Source: Mycocentrospora acerina (Eukaryota > Ascomycota > Dothideomycetes > Pleosporales). From it: a stretch of 64,000 nucleotides of DNA. The stretch is from positions 186,001 through 250,000 of the forward strand of contig JAKUHH010000013.1 in the NCBI GenBank assembly GCA_022701365.1, given 5' to 3'. Made by a program: the position numbers and the translations under genes. Positions 21,187 to 33,840 of this stretch are shown in pieces. Position 1 is the first letter of the stretch, and every line of letters starts with the position of its first letter. The notes under the pieces were generated by a model that was not told the origin of the DNA, did no database searches, and worked only from the letters and a program-made list of their open reading frames with translations.

Positions 21187-22599
21187 CTAATCTACTGAAA
21201 TTTGCCACTCTCTTTGAACATTAATTCCTCTAGACCCAGCTGTAGTTGGATTGCTTACATCATTACAGTCGCTAACATTCTTTAATTTAGTTTCTGGTTC
21301 GTTTTTTCCCTGCTTTTTATCTAGAATCTCAAGATTCTCTTCACTATCTAACATTGTAAGCCCACCGATGGTCGAAAACAGGCCTCCGGTAGACCCTTTC
21401 TTGCGAGGTTGCTGCTTTCGTGACTCGCCAATGCTGTTCAATCGATGAGATGGAAAACTACTGCGGGGCCCAGGCGATTTGGTGTCTGAAAACCGGGATC
21501 CGTTAAAAGAGAACAACTTGTTGAGGCCGATGAGATTGAGAGCAGGTTTGAGACTGGGGAGACAAGCACAAACCAAGCCGACGTTGACTTCAACAATTGA
21601 CCAAACGATGATCTCGCGAAAGTTGTAGGTTGCGTCTCCAGAGGTAGCGATTGGAATTTGAAGGAATATAATGAGGCGAATTAGGGATACCACGGCAATG
21701 AATGTTCCCAGCACGAACATGCCAGCGAGGATGAGTCGTTGTGCGATCGGGGCGTGAAGGCGCCATACGTAGGGTATCGGCATCACCACGACGATAATAT
21801 CAAGAATGACGTTAGGCACAGATCCACCCAAATATATAGATCGAATGGGGATGCACTTTGCTCCTGTGATGGTGATGTCCCATGCTGCTCTGATAGGAAC
21901 GCAGTTGAATAGAACGCACAAAAACTAATAAGCTAAAGGTTAATACGTGTCATTCAATTGAGGTGTGAATTACTTACGATTGCCACGAACCACGCTATGC
22001 ACATACCTGTCACAACCCAAATCACCGCTTTTGCGTTGATGGAAAATAGCCGCCAGTAAAATGCAAGAACTGATAGCTTGATACATGTGATGGCGAATGT
22101 GTAGAATATCTGGGCAATCCATACGCTCTTCAAAAAGTCGATAATCATGAGTGGGTTCGAGAGACTTGTAACATGCCGCCCAAGCATAGATCTCATACCT
22201 GTGTTGTTTAGGCAAGTGCGTTGTGGGATTCATGGGTAATGGCATAAGACTCACCAATCATACACGTCCAGAAGAAACCATTAGCGAAAATGAGTGCGAC
22301 AACAGTCATGTAGTCATCCAGGCCGATGTTAGATGAACTACCTGCTCTTCTTCGACACCAGAGCTTGAGAGGGACAAGCACCATGAGAAGCGCATAAGTA
22401 GAGTATGCTACCCCATCAAGACGGTGAAGGTAGGCTGCACTGCTAGAGGTTATTAATTGTACACCAATTCAATCTTGTCGGTTTTGAGAAATTTAGGTTG
22501 AAGGCACAACAGTAATGTGCCCTTATGATCGAGTTGGTACTTGACAGAGGACAAAGATGTTACCTACACACTTTCTTCTGGCTTGATCACAGATACCAT
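21187..22599 (-). CDS. Pth11-like integral membrane protein (fungal rhodopsin-domain)
   Basis: Four minus-strand exons are proposed: 22599-22568, 22442-22255, 22198-21978 and 21924-21187, all joining in phase to give about 392 residues. The internal introns (GTGAGT..ACAG, GTAAGT..TTAG) are firm. The first 11-residue exon rests on a weaker GTAGGT donor. Typical family features follow in order: the CRRRAGSSSNIGLDDYM segment after TM1, ANGFFWTCMIG, the FLCVLFNCVPIRAAWD helix region, and PNVILDIIVVVMPIPYVWRL. IVEVNVGLVCACLPSLKPAL precedes a long Ser/Lys-rich cytosolic tail. Seven membrane helices are expected. Relatives include the Magnaporthe Pth11 surface-sensing receptor group, but most are uncharacterised. 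Its place between a secreted peptide precursor and a P450 is notable, though a peptide-sensing role is speculation. Confidence 0.8.
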
Positions 22600-23614
22600 A
22601 TCTTCTGGATAGTTCTGATGAACTAAATACTAACTGAATGAGATTGGAGCAAAATCTAAACTTTTGATAAGGGACGAAGAAAACCGAGTTAAAGGACAAA
22701 AGATCCCGGTTGATCTCAGAATAGATAACTGATGTACAGGAGATGCTCTAGAAATTCCAACTTCCATTTTTCATCTAAATCCACATAACTGGGATCGACA
22801 GTAACCTAGCCAAACAATCAGGTAGTGCGACACTTTTGCCGACTGATGGAAATTTTTACTCAAGTGCTTGGGAATTCGGTGCCCCTGCCACTCATTTCAA
22901 TCCGCCTTATGCAAGCGAGCGTTAAGACTAGGCCGCTTTCAGTGCACTGCGCGTCTCCCAGTACATGAAAACGAACTTAATGTTAACTTACCTATAATTC
23001 CCTTTACATAGGCGTTGCCAGATAAAGGATGACTAATCCGAATCATAATCATTACCTCATAATGATACTTTCAGGACTGTTGAAGGTGAAAACTGCAGTG
23101 AATAGATTTTTGAGCGGGTTGGCTTGCAGCTCGGAACACCTTGCTTTCATGCATGGACTTTTCCCTTCTGGCTCAAGGCCCAAGGAAGGATCAACACGGC
23201 ACAGCGCGGCACAGCTTGTTGTGAGCCGTATGCATAGGATTCACAGGGTCGAAGCTAATGCAGCAGCCAGGAACGGGCCTGATACAAGGATTAGCAAGTT
23301 GCTCCAACATTTCAGAATAGACTGGTATTTGGCCCGTGACAAGCAATCTGACCTATCGGGCGCTCGAAAGCGTTTTGAAGGATTCCACTACGTACCCGAG
23401 CCGGGGTAGGTTTGTCATATAGTGGGGCCAACTAGACCATACATGCGGTTAATCTCTTGGCAGCAAAGAAGGGTAAGATACACCGAAGGCGGTAATCAAG
23501 GCAATTATTATTAGTGGATATACCCAATTGATTCCCTATTATGCAGAATGTTGTGCCTTTTCTTGTTCCTCTATTCTTCCTTTTCATCCATTGTTCCCTT
23601 GCGAGTACCTCAAG
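22600..23614. other. divergent intergenic region, receptor / P450
   Basis: About 1 kb upstream of both the receptor (minus) and the P450 (plus). An open frame at 23029-23409 has no domain I recognise and a shadow-like composition. No regulatory site can be named. Confidence 0.5.
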
Positions 23615-25341
23615 ATGTCATTTGATACTCAATTAGAGTACCCCAGCCTTTGGCTGCTGGGATCTTCTCTGATCTTGTCATACATTATCTTTACGGCTTT
23701 TTACAGACTCTATTTTCATCCTCTCGCAAAGTTTCCAGGACCGTTCTGGGCTCGCTTGACTGTAATTCCATCATGGTGGCACACCCGTACCGGAGACCGC
23801 CATATTTGGCTATACCATCTCCAAGAAAAGTACGGTAAGTTAGAGTTTCTGTAGACGAGACGACGGCGAAGCTAAGACAGCGTAGGCACTACGTTCCGGT
23901 ACCGACCTGACAGTGTTCTGATCAACACTCCCACTGCATTCAGGAAGGTTTTCGGTCCGACTGGAAACGTGAGGAAAGCCGACTATTACAAAGTATGGCC
24001 CCGTAACATCGACACACATAACACCTGGAATGCAACTAGTATCGAAATGCACTCACGTAAGCGACGAGTAATGAACTACGCCTTCTCCGAAAGCGCTCTA
24101 CGGTCGGCTGAGGGATTTCTTCATGCCAATATCGATCGATGGCTTGAGCTGCTCGGAACGTTGGCTGAAACTGATGGAGATTGGACGACATCCTTGGACA
24201 TGTGCGACTGGATGAATTGGCTTGTTTTTGACATTCTCGGAGACCTTTGCTTTGGACAGTCATTCGGTATGAAGGAAAAAGAGAGCAAGCTACGTCACGT
24301 ACCTGAGATGATGGTGTCTTTCCTGGAGCTGATACATCCTGTAAGCATTTTACATCTACTACACATTTGATCTGATCGTAATATTTGTAGATTGCATGGG
24401 GACCACTTGGCTCATTTTGGGTTTGGATGAAGCCTCGCGGTCTCGACTGGTTGCTAACGGTTGCTTCGCCACCGGCGGTAGTCCAGTGGCAAAACTTTGT
24501 AGACAAATGCCTAGCGGATCGCTCGCAGGTTCAACAGGATCTAGAGAAGCATCCAAAACCTGATAAAGAAGTCCGAAAGGACTTTTTCTACTGGCTTTTC
24601 AAGGCTGAAGATCCCGAGACCGGCAAGCGCGGCTATACTTTGAACGAGCTCTTCGGTGAGTGTGAGCTCTTGACTATCGCCGGCTCAGACACGACATCAA
24701 TCGTCCTGTCAGGCGCTTTCTTTTACCTCACACGAAGACCGGATGTTCAGGCCAAGCTTACAGAAGAAATTTTAAATACCTTCTCAAGCTATGATGATAT
24801 CAAGTCCGGCACCAAAATACACTCTTGCAAGTACCTCACGGCTTTCCTTGAAGAAGCCATGCGAATGACACCTCCTGTTTCTGCCGAGCCAGCCCGGAAG
24901 GTCCTTCCAGGTGGAACGACAGTGGACGGTCACTACATTCCTGAGGGACTGCATGTTAGTACCGGCTTCTACTGCCTTAGTTTCAACAAGGATCTTTATG
25001 AAGATCCTTTCACATTTCGACCTGAACGCTGGATTATAGCTGACGACAAAAATATGGGCTCTTCTGCGGAGAGCGTTGCCGTAGCCCAAAGCGCGTTCTG
25101 TGCCTTCTCTGCTGGTTCTCGCGGGTGTGTTGGAAAAAATCTAGCCTGGCTGGAGATGCGCATCATTATCGCCAAAACACTGTGGATGTTTGAAGTCAGA
25201 GCTGACCCCACCAACAAGCTTGGAGGAGGGGACCCACTGGGCAAGTCAGGACGGCAGCGTGAGGATGAATATCAGACATATGAAATGTTTGTATCAAACC
25301 GCAAGGGTCCAATCTTACAGCTAAAGAAGAGAATTCACTGA
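23615..25341 (+). CDS. cytochrome P450 monooxygenase
   Basis: Three exons (23615-23834, 23886-24340, 24391-25341) join in phase to give 541 residues. An N-terminal membrane anchor (WLLGSSLILSYIIFTAFYRLY) is followed by the Pro-rich hinge HPLAKFPGPF. The I-helix has AGSDTTS near residue 323, and the ExxR motif is EEAMR near 379. The haem loop is FSAGSRGCVGKN, with the Cys ligand near residue 471. The family is the common fungal type acting on secondary metabolites with a CPR partner at the ER. It lies 6 kb past the precursor with a receptor gene between, so membership in the RiPP cluster is possible but unproven. Kex2-peptide clusters often include P450s. Codon use and intron style match neighbours. 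Confidence 0.92.
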
Positions 25342-28165
25342 AGAAAATCAATTTAAAATATCTCTTGTAAATCAAGTGAACTATTTTCAGGATTATTACT
25401 TGTCCACTCGAGTATTTGTGTCTTGGAGTATATTAAAATACTAGCTACGCATTTATAGATCGAATAGTTTTGGGCCGTGAAAGTACTTTTATTATTTAAT
25501 TGAAGCAACATATACCAGTTGAGATATCTGGGACGCAGTCGAAAATAAAAAATCGATCATGCATGCACTGATGGGCCTCGAACAGCTTTGAATCTGTATG
25601 CAATCAGATCTTTACGCAATACTGACTCATCAACTTCACGCAATACCAAAACCATTTCTCTGAACGAAAGATTCTCTTAGTGTTAAAGTTAAGAACTTAC
25701 TACAACCACTGTAATTCTAGAAATCAGATTGTATCGTGACCATCACGTGTCAAAGACGAGCAAATCACTATTACTCATGCTATGCGTCGGCGAGCCCAAC
25801 TCGCACATGGGCAGCAATAAAATTGGGCATGTCGATTGGTGCATTTCGTGAACAACTCTCTCCGGAGCATGTTGGAATGGGGTTATTCTGTAGATATTGG
25901 ACCACTTAGCAGGGTAGGAAGTGGAGAACGTATAGGTGGGTTGTCAATAGGATGAGCCGCTTGAAACCCCCCAATCCGGGAACGTCCGTTGCGTTACGCG
26001 CCGCTTTACGCGACGGGGAATGTTGGAGGCATTTCCGCACCGACGCTAGCATGTGAGACCCACACAGAGAGGCACAGACGATGCATCATTGGACAGCAAC
26101 CAACTTGCTCTGGACAGGATCTTCTGAAGGAGCCCATGAATGTTCGAGGTGACTACGGAAACCTGCACTAAATAGGAGAAATGCTGCACGACAAGGCATC
26201 AAACTTTCACCTCGGCCATCCAATGCGCCTAAAGTGCATTATAAAGTGTGCTTCCACTACCTTTCGTTTGGAGACGTGTCTACTACTGGATTGTTATCGT
26301 TGCGCTAACTGCTACATCTCGTTGTGAAAGCCATGTCAGTAATACAATTACGCCGGAACAAGAGCAATCATTGCTAGATTACTATGTTCATGATGTTGGC
26401 CATTGTAAGGATTGCGACTACAAGGATAACATCGAGGCGCAAGCGAAGCAAGTGTTAAAGCAGGCAACGTTGAGAGAGCGGTGGCCTTCCAACATGCGAA
26501 ACTTACAAGAGGGAAAGAATTATCAAGGGCCCGAGAAAGCGAGCTGCCTTGCGAGTCAAGGTTTAACAGTTCAACAGCAACGACACACACGCTGGTGCTA
26601 TCTTATCATGATTACTGAGCGATAGAACAGTCTTTCGTTGCGCAATTGTAAGTCTAAGTGACGACGTCTGCTGAATCATCTGCAAGCTCTAATCATCATG
26701 ATTGGAATATTCCTCTTTTCAATTGCGCAACGATGACTTTTAATTTCACCTGCAAACAACTGAGCATCCCAAAATAAGCTTACAGAGCATCGGGAGATCA
26801 TTATATGCTGCGAAACTTTGAACTTTGACATTACGGTCTTCATAACAGCTACGTGAGATCGTGCCATTGTACATCTACCCTATACAAATTAGATTTTAAG
26901 GTATCTACAGCATTGTTTAATTGGCTAACATCACGATCTAATGGACATTTTAGGCTCACCAGAACACAGACCATTGTAGATTGTGAAAAGTTGGACTGGA
27001 AATAATTGCATGCTTTGGCCTGATTCAGACGTAAGTCATACACTGTTTTGGGGTCAAAGATAATACGTCAGTTCTCATCATCATATACTTTCATGACACT
27101 GCCAACGGCAACCGTCCACAACGTTGCCTGCAGAACTGTCAATTATCGTACCTAAGATACTCAATTCACGGCATTTTCGAATAACCATAGCCATAATTAC
27201 TTTATCCACGACATGCGGGTTCATCATCGTCGATATGCGAGCAATACCGCTGGTATACAGTTATCATGGCCCAGTCTTAACGCAATAGATATCACTTATC
27301 GTTACGCGACGTCCGCCCATTTTGAAAAGACTTGTTCATATACATTTGACTTTGTTGTTGCTGCCCTAGATACTGAGTAAGGATCTCGCTCATCTTCTAT
27401 AGTCCCAAGTTAGGTATCGAATCCCGAAGTAGCCAGTCGTTCCGGTCGTCAGACCGGTAAGATCCAGCATGGTGCACACTCACCCAATCCTATCCGCTCA
27501 TTTCCGTCTACTCGATACCGATTTACCATCCCTACGCTACTCTTACGCACTGTTTTCATTGCGGTGTTCATATTCGCTGTCAGTTTCTATATAGCAGTGG
27601 CACCAAGTACCTCAGGTTCTCATATTGATCTCGCTCATAGCTACAACATTCCTACTCATGACAGCCTCGATTTTGTCTTTGAGCACCTTAAAAAATAGTA
27701 ATATCGACGGGAATGTGAAAATATTCATCAGCATGCTCTGCATCACTTATAGCACTCAATTTCAGGGTGCAACCACTCAGGCTAGGAACAGAAGGCAGAC
27801 AATCCGAACGTGGTCTAAACTTATGGCAACCTCCAGGACGTAGGCAAGAGGAGCGCTCACTAGAAAGACAAAACTAAGGAGCGAGATCGAGGTGGGAATA
27901 CTGCGCTGCTTACGCTGCACTAGAAACAACGCTTGACTTGAACAGGAAGGTGGGATAGCCAGTTCACAAAGACGCCCTTCTCACTACAAGCGCCAGCTTT
28001 ATTGTTCGCACGCCCTACTCGTCACATCGGCGATTAAATATATAGGCACACGGAATTGCTAATATCTCTCAGAGATCAGTCAAAATTCTCATCATTCGAT
28101 CATAGAATAATAACAGAACGCAATATTGCACCAAAGTACTATTCTCTTCATCAGTTCCATCAAAA
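25342..28165. other. intergenic region
   Basis: This is 2.8 kb without a supportable gene. The longest plus frame (26248-26625) contains ITPEQEQSLLDYY, which faintly recalls the helix-turn-helix start of fungal DDE transposases. The match is too short to call. No inverted ends or target duplications were found around it. Confidence 0.45.
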
Positions 28166-28717
28166 ATGGCCACCAAAATGTCTCTCGAATTCCGGATTGC
28201 AACTCCTGAAGATGCGCCACAGCTACAACAGTTGGTAGAATCTGCATTCCGTGCCGAAGATCCCAGACCAAATTGGACGGCGGACATGGCACTTGGTAGA
28301 CAATTTCGAATTTCGGTCGAGGATATAATGGTTGCGATCACCAAGCCTGATAGTTTTATCTTGATTTCTACCGATGCCAACGCTAATCTCGTTGGTTCGG
28401 TTGAAGTCTTCAAGCGAAACACTGATCTAGCTCGCATTTCAATGCTCTCTGTAGACCAGAATCAACAACGTGCTGGGCTTGGGCGCCAGGTGCTTGCTCA
28501 CGCGGAAACGTATTGTCGACAAACATGGGGTGTAGAGAGAACCGGGCTAAATGCCCTTTCTTCACGTCAAGAGCTCCTCTCCTGGTACATGCGCCGTGGG
28601 TACAAAAGAACAGGGGAGACATCACCGTTTCCTGTCGAGAAATTTCCGGATTTGGCCTTACCAGAAGACTTACGTTTTATTGAACTGGAAAAGGAATTAC
28701 TAGCTAACAGTTCGTAA
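28166..28717 (+). CDS. GNAT-family N-acetyltransferase
   Basis: A single exon of 183 codons starting MATKMSLEFRIATPEDA, a typical GNAT opening with beta-1 and helix 1. The acetyl-CoA loop is SMLSVDQNQQRAGLGRQVL, where the Q/RxxGxG/A signature reads QRAGLG. The C-terminal beta-6/7 region is NALSSRQELLSWYMRRGYKRTG. The protein resembles small fungal acetyltransferases that act on amines or antibiotics; its substrate is unknown. Two in-frame ATGs (28166 and 28178) are possible starts; the first is used. It is isolated, with about 2 kb or more of non-coding DNA on either side. It is a different subfamily from the GNAT at 7746, so the two are not recent copies. Confidence 0.88.
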   Translation: MATKMSLEFRIATPEDAPQLQQLVESAFRAEDPRPNWTADMALGRQFRISVEDIMVAITKPDSFILISTDANANLVGSVEVFKRNTDLARISMLSVDQNQQRAGLGRQVLAHAETYCRQTWGVERTGLNALSSRQELLSWYMRRGYKRTGETSPFPVEKFPDLALPEDLRFIELEKELLANSS

Positions 28718-30914
28718 GAACGAATTGATGGTTATAAGAAAGAATAGACGGATATTTCAGGCCTTGCGTATGAAGGCTAGGATATTAATGCATCCTCACG
28801 TCCATATTTCTATAAGCTTTTCAACAAAGTTAATCTTAAAGCCGCTGCAATCATCCGTCGTGCCACTATAGCACGCCAGAGCCGTTAAATAGGGAATATA
28901 CATATCTACACACCACTCTCAGTCAAATATCTACCATTTTTGAGTGACGCTACGTATTGGTGTGGTAAAAAGTTTGAGTCACTTGCGGTTTGCTTGAAGA
29001 TTCCCAATGATTTCTTAACGAAAACTGTGAGGTTTTCCTAGCGCTATTGAAACTCTAGAAAAATCTTCTCCTGAAAGCTGTACTCCTCATCATATCCATG
29101 AATTCGATAATCGCGTACCTTGTCAAGACATTTGAAGAAACATCATAAAGATCATTGGCCAACAAGACTCACGAAAAATGGAAAACACAAGACCTATCTA
29201 CTTGAAAACTTATGATTTCAGTGCAGGGAAACTTTTTATAAAGAGGAAATGTTGTTTTACCAACTAAATTTGAATGATGATCTTTAATCTGGTAAGTAGA
29301 GGAAGTTAAATCTCGGCATTCTGAACATGTCAATGTTGAAATCTGTCATCAGCGCCAAAAGTGTGCTCATTTATGAAAAAATGCGTTCTTTATTTCCATT
29401 CTAGACTTGCTCATGCAGTGTCGATTTGAGCACTTTGTACAAACCTCTCATATCTCCCAACCCAAGTGTCAACTCATAGCGGTGCAGATAAACAAGGTAA
29501 GGAAGCCAGGCTAGAGTATCACCACAATAGCACCGATTGATTCAATATCCATGAATCGCATCAAATTCGTATTCTGCTAAAAGACACTAATTTGTTCGCT
29601 GGAAATCCTGCTCATTTGTGAAGCGAAGGAGGTTGTCCACTTGAATATCAATCATTCAACCCTCGCTACAACTCGCAATCGCTTCATGGTGCTAGTATTT
29701 TGAATAGAGGACTTTATCATTGTCATCCTTTGCGGTAGATTTCCCTTGACACTTTGAAAGTCCTGCCACGAATCGCATGGTGAAACCCATATAGTAGTCA
29801 TTTGAACTCACAGATAAGTCCAGGTGCTGAAACAACTGAGAAATAAATAAGGGATCATGGAATTAAGACTTGTAATGAGATCAAAAAGCTAGGAAGCAAC
29901 CAACAATGAAGACAAGCCACTCATTGCAATATATTACTTTGTCGAGTGTGAAAGGATCAGATTGGCTGAACTGCTCAAAGAAGTGAACACCGAACTCGTT
30001 GCATTAGGTGCGACAGTGTCTGACATAGTACCAGTGAGAGCGCTACTCAAACTCGCATAGTTAAATACCTTGGAATTAGCGAATTAATAGTTTAACACAA
30101 TTCAATGACGATGTAATTTTCTTTCTGTCTTTGCGATGTGATTTCACATGTTTGATGTTGTCGCATGCTGCCTTGAAATGGTCAATATCTTTTTGTGGTG
30201 TGCAGTCAGAGTATCAACTTCAAGGGTCTCCTGATCGCCTGAAGTCAACGTCGATTTCTAACGATATGGAAGATTCAAGCTAGTAACAACGCAATGGCGG
30301 TATTCTATGAAATCGTAAGTATTTATTCTTTGATATAACTTAATTCGCTGCCTATGTCCAATTAAATCGCAGTACTTGTGTAAACTAAAACAAAGGCCTG
30401 TGTTCGACATCATGTGTTGTCAGAGCAAAAAAACTATAATTATCGTTTGAATATTTTCTTGGGGAATTACCTACGCGGACCAGCGCTTTTTACTGATCCG
30501 CAACTTGTGCGCGCCAAGACGGTATTTTGTTGTAACCGCAATAAGGGGTCGGGATTCGACCCATTCCGGACCGAGGATCACGTGTTCGCCAATTCCGCAA
30601 GATGAAGCCCAAGCCTTCTGGCTTTACTTGAGAATTCGGATTCGGGAACAATTCACTATGACACACGCTAGAAGAGTGCATGAACCATGTCTACACAATC
30701 TATACGAGTACGACAGCGTATATCGAGAAAGACCACCAAGCTTAGATAGCCCCTTCTTGTCAGAGGAGGACATGAGTCGAATGCGAGACCGAGTCTTGGT
30801 CAAAACATGCTCGGCGTCGTGCATTTCCTCGACCCGCAGCATGTTTGAACATTATACAAAAGGCTCCTCGATGGCGTGCCAAAATAGCCATCTACATGCA
30901 AAAATAATCTCACT
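28718..30914. other. AT-rich intergenic region
   Basis: This is 2.2 kb with short frames only. The last 400 bases (30505-30914) are open on the plus strand up to the amylase start but look like leader DNA, without a domain. No RNA gene is recognised. Confidence 0.45.
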
Positions 30915-32624
30915 ATGAACGATCACTTTTTACCTCCTTCACCACCCAAAAGTCCAAATTCCGAAGACGACAACAAAAGATTGGCATTTTCAGACAACCC
31001 TGTCCTCCTTGAGTCTTTTGAGTGGCATTGCCCAGTAGACCATAAGCACTGGCGCAGATTACGCAAAGCATTGCCAGCTCTTTCAGCTGTTGGTGTCACT
31101 AATTTGTGGCTGCCCCCAGGAAGCAAAGCGAAAGACTCTGAGAGCAATGGGTATGATATCTATGATGCGTATGACTTGGGCGAGTTCAATCAGAAGGGCA
31201 CAACGCCGACCAAATGGGGTACAAAAAACGAGCTGCAAGACCTAGCTATCGGGTGTAAAGAGTATGGTATGGGACTGATTTGGGATGCGATTCTTAACCA
31301 TCGCGCATTTGCTGATGCCACTGAGACTGTTGCAGTAGTTGAGGTTGATCCAAGAGGTAAGTCAACCACGAAACGTGTGTTTTCCTTTAAAATCTAACAG
31401 AATTTTTAGATAGACGCATCGATGTGACGCCTCCTTTTGAGATTGAAGCCTGGACAAAATTCAACTTTGATGCTCGAAACGGCAAGTACAGCAACTTCAA
31501 GTACAATAAATCGCACTTCAACGGGACAGACTGGAACCAACAGACTGGAAAGCGTGCCATCTACAGATTTATCGAGGACGGTAAAAATTGGCAACAAGAT
31601 GTAGGCACAATGCAGGGCAATGCTGATTACCTGATGCTTGAAAATCTCGACTATACAAATGAGGAAGTGGTGCAGGAAACGATGCATTGGGGAAAATGGA
31701 TGTTGGATACCATGGCGGGCGGGTTACAAGGGTTTCGCTTGGATGCTGTACAGCATTATTCCTGGCGGTTCGCGGATCGATGGAGTAACTACCTGCGGCA
31801 AGCAAATGGCGGCAATCTTTTGTGCGTTGGCGAGTTTTGGAATGGCGATGTCAGGGTCCTCCTTGAGTGGATAGACAACATGTCGCCGGAGTTTCGACTA
31901 TACGACGTTCCACTCATGTACAAGATTAAAAGATTGTCGTGGGGTGAAGACACAGATTTGCGACAAGTGTTTCGCGATACCCTAGTGGAGGCCCGTCCAA
32001 ACAACGCTGTGGTATGTTATTGAATTCCCTGGACCAAAACGTTGCTAATTTCTCCAGACATTTATACGCAATCATGATACTCAACGGGGCCAGGATATGG
32101 ACTGTCCAATTCAAGAGTCTTTCACACCACATGCACATATGCTACTCCTTCTTCGCCGCGATGGCTATCCGTGCGTCTTTTTTGGCGACTTGTATGGCGT
32201 TACCGGCCCATTTCCAGAGCCACCAACCTCATGTGGCAAACTTCCAGGCATCATACTCGCGAGGAAGATGTATGCATATGGCCCTCAGATCGATTTCTTC
32301 GAAAGAAGCGATCGTATTGGCTGGGTTCGTTTAGGTAACGAAGTACATCCTGATGGGTGTGCGGTCGTCATGTCGTGGACATCGGACCAAAGCTTCGAGA
32401 ATAGGACGCCATACCTTGACATGAATGTTGGGATTCATCATGCCGGCGAAGTATGGACAGACGTACTTGATTTCGAGTGGAGAGCTGTGCGGATTGGTGA
32501 AGATGGGATCGGTAGGTTTCCATGCCAGCACAACAGTGTAGCATGCTTTGTGAGAGATGGTGCAGAAGGCCGGGAGCAGTTTCCAGTAAGGTTTGATGCT
32601 GACTTCTACGGTCTTGTAGCCTAA
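30915..32624 (+). CDS. intracellular alpha-amylase, glycoside hydrolase family 13
   Basis: Three exons (30915-31356, 31410-32011, 32058-32624) give 536 residues. No signal peptide is present (MNDHFLPPSPP), so the enzyme is cytosolic, unlike secreted Taka-amylase. The GH13 regions appear in order: DAILNH (region I, about 124-129); GFRLDAVQH with the nucleophile Asp near 258; VGEFWNG with the acid/base Glu near 287; and FIRNHDTQ with the third Asp near 355. The layout is that of the bacterial-like GH13_5 group. Fungal members of that group include Histoplasma AMY1, which is linked to cell-wall alpha-1,3-glucan synthesis. It would cut or transfer alpha-1,4-glucan chains. The C-terminal domain ends at FDADFYGLVA. 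No starch-binding domain is seen. Confidence 0.92.
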
Positions 32625-33840
32625 GACTCAGATGCAAGTACTGATTTAAGCTGGATTTTGGGAGGTGTTTTCGAGTGAACGTTTCGAGGGAGTTCGGATT
32701 GCTTACATAGATTAGAATTGAATTTGAAACCTTTAATCGAATGCTTCTCGCTGAATCGATTTTGAGAATCTTGCTAACTGTAGATCTCAACTTGGAAACA
32801 TCTTTGTCGAAAAGGACGCCAAGCCGGCTTGTGTAGCACACATCAAGCTTAATGTATCGGCAGAGAATTAAAAGAGTTAAAAAGAATCATTGCAACTATC
32901 ACATCGCAGATTGTGCAATATGGTTGCACCAAAAGGACATTTGAATTAATTTGAATGTATCCATTGTAGTTAATTACGTCGAACAGCTTCGTTGTAAGTT
33001 AAGGAAATTACGCTGGTAGCTTGCTTTTTTACTACTCAACTTCCGGCTACAAAGATTGATTTTTGAACAGTCATCGAAGATTACCACCAATTTCTGTCGT
33101 TGAGTAGCGCGTTTCAACATTCTCCGCCTATTTAAGCTTGCAACCTTGGAAGGTGTGCCTATAAGTCTCAATCCAACATTTTCAAGTAACAAAGATTCAG
33201 AATTAATGTTAAAATGCGAGTTAACAACGAATTTGCAGAGAAAAAATTAACTTCACAGGCTTTTTTTGAAACTTAACAGGAAGAACGGATGGTTATGTAC
33301 ATTAATCTTGTGATTTTATACTACTATGATTTCGTCACGTCAGTTGTTGAATTCTAAGTCACAATTAAGCAATTCCAATTTTATCCTACATTTTTCTCCT
33401 GGCCGCTGCCCCTAATTCCTTCGCAGTCTTTTTTCAGAATTTAGTCATATTCCAGGCATGTGAAAATGTGTTGAAACAACTCGAAATATCATTCAAATTT
33501 GCAAGTATGGAGCTTATATTCATGCAAGTGCCCGAAAGGGCATAAAAGACCACTATGATCGAATTCATTGTAAACTCACTGTAGAAAGCTCGATAAACCC
33601 CTTGTGTGGGGTGGCTTACAATTAGACGCTCGCACGACAAATATAATCCTTTCAAGCATTAAAAGGTCTAAATATGTATATGACAAGCTTTCAATCAATT
33701 AACCGAGCAGAAATTATTCAACATGATGGTCAAAGTGCAGAGTATGCTGGTCGATAGTTGCCAGGTTCCGGACTCAGTGTATGCGAAAAGTTGTTCTGAA
33801 TTTAATCAATATCAGCACTATGCTTTTGGGAAAGGTTCAA
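32625..33840. other. convergent intergenic region
   Basis: AT-rich DNA between the converging amylase and HET-domain genes. Frames here are short and appear random. Confidence 0.5.

Noticed and set aside
25560..25640. tRNA-like T-loop (GTTCGAGGCCC on minus strand)
   Set aside because: No A box, anticodon arm or pairing acceptor stem could be formed.
26248..26625. Possible transposase fragment (ITPEQEQSLLDYY)
   Set aside because: The match is one short motif, with no catalytic DDE part, terminal repeats or target duplication visible.
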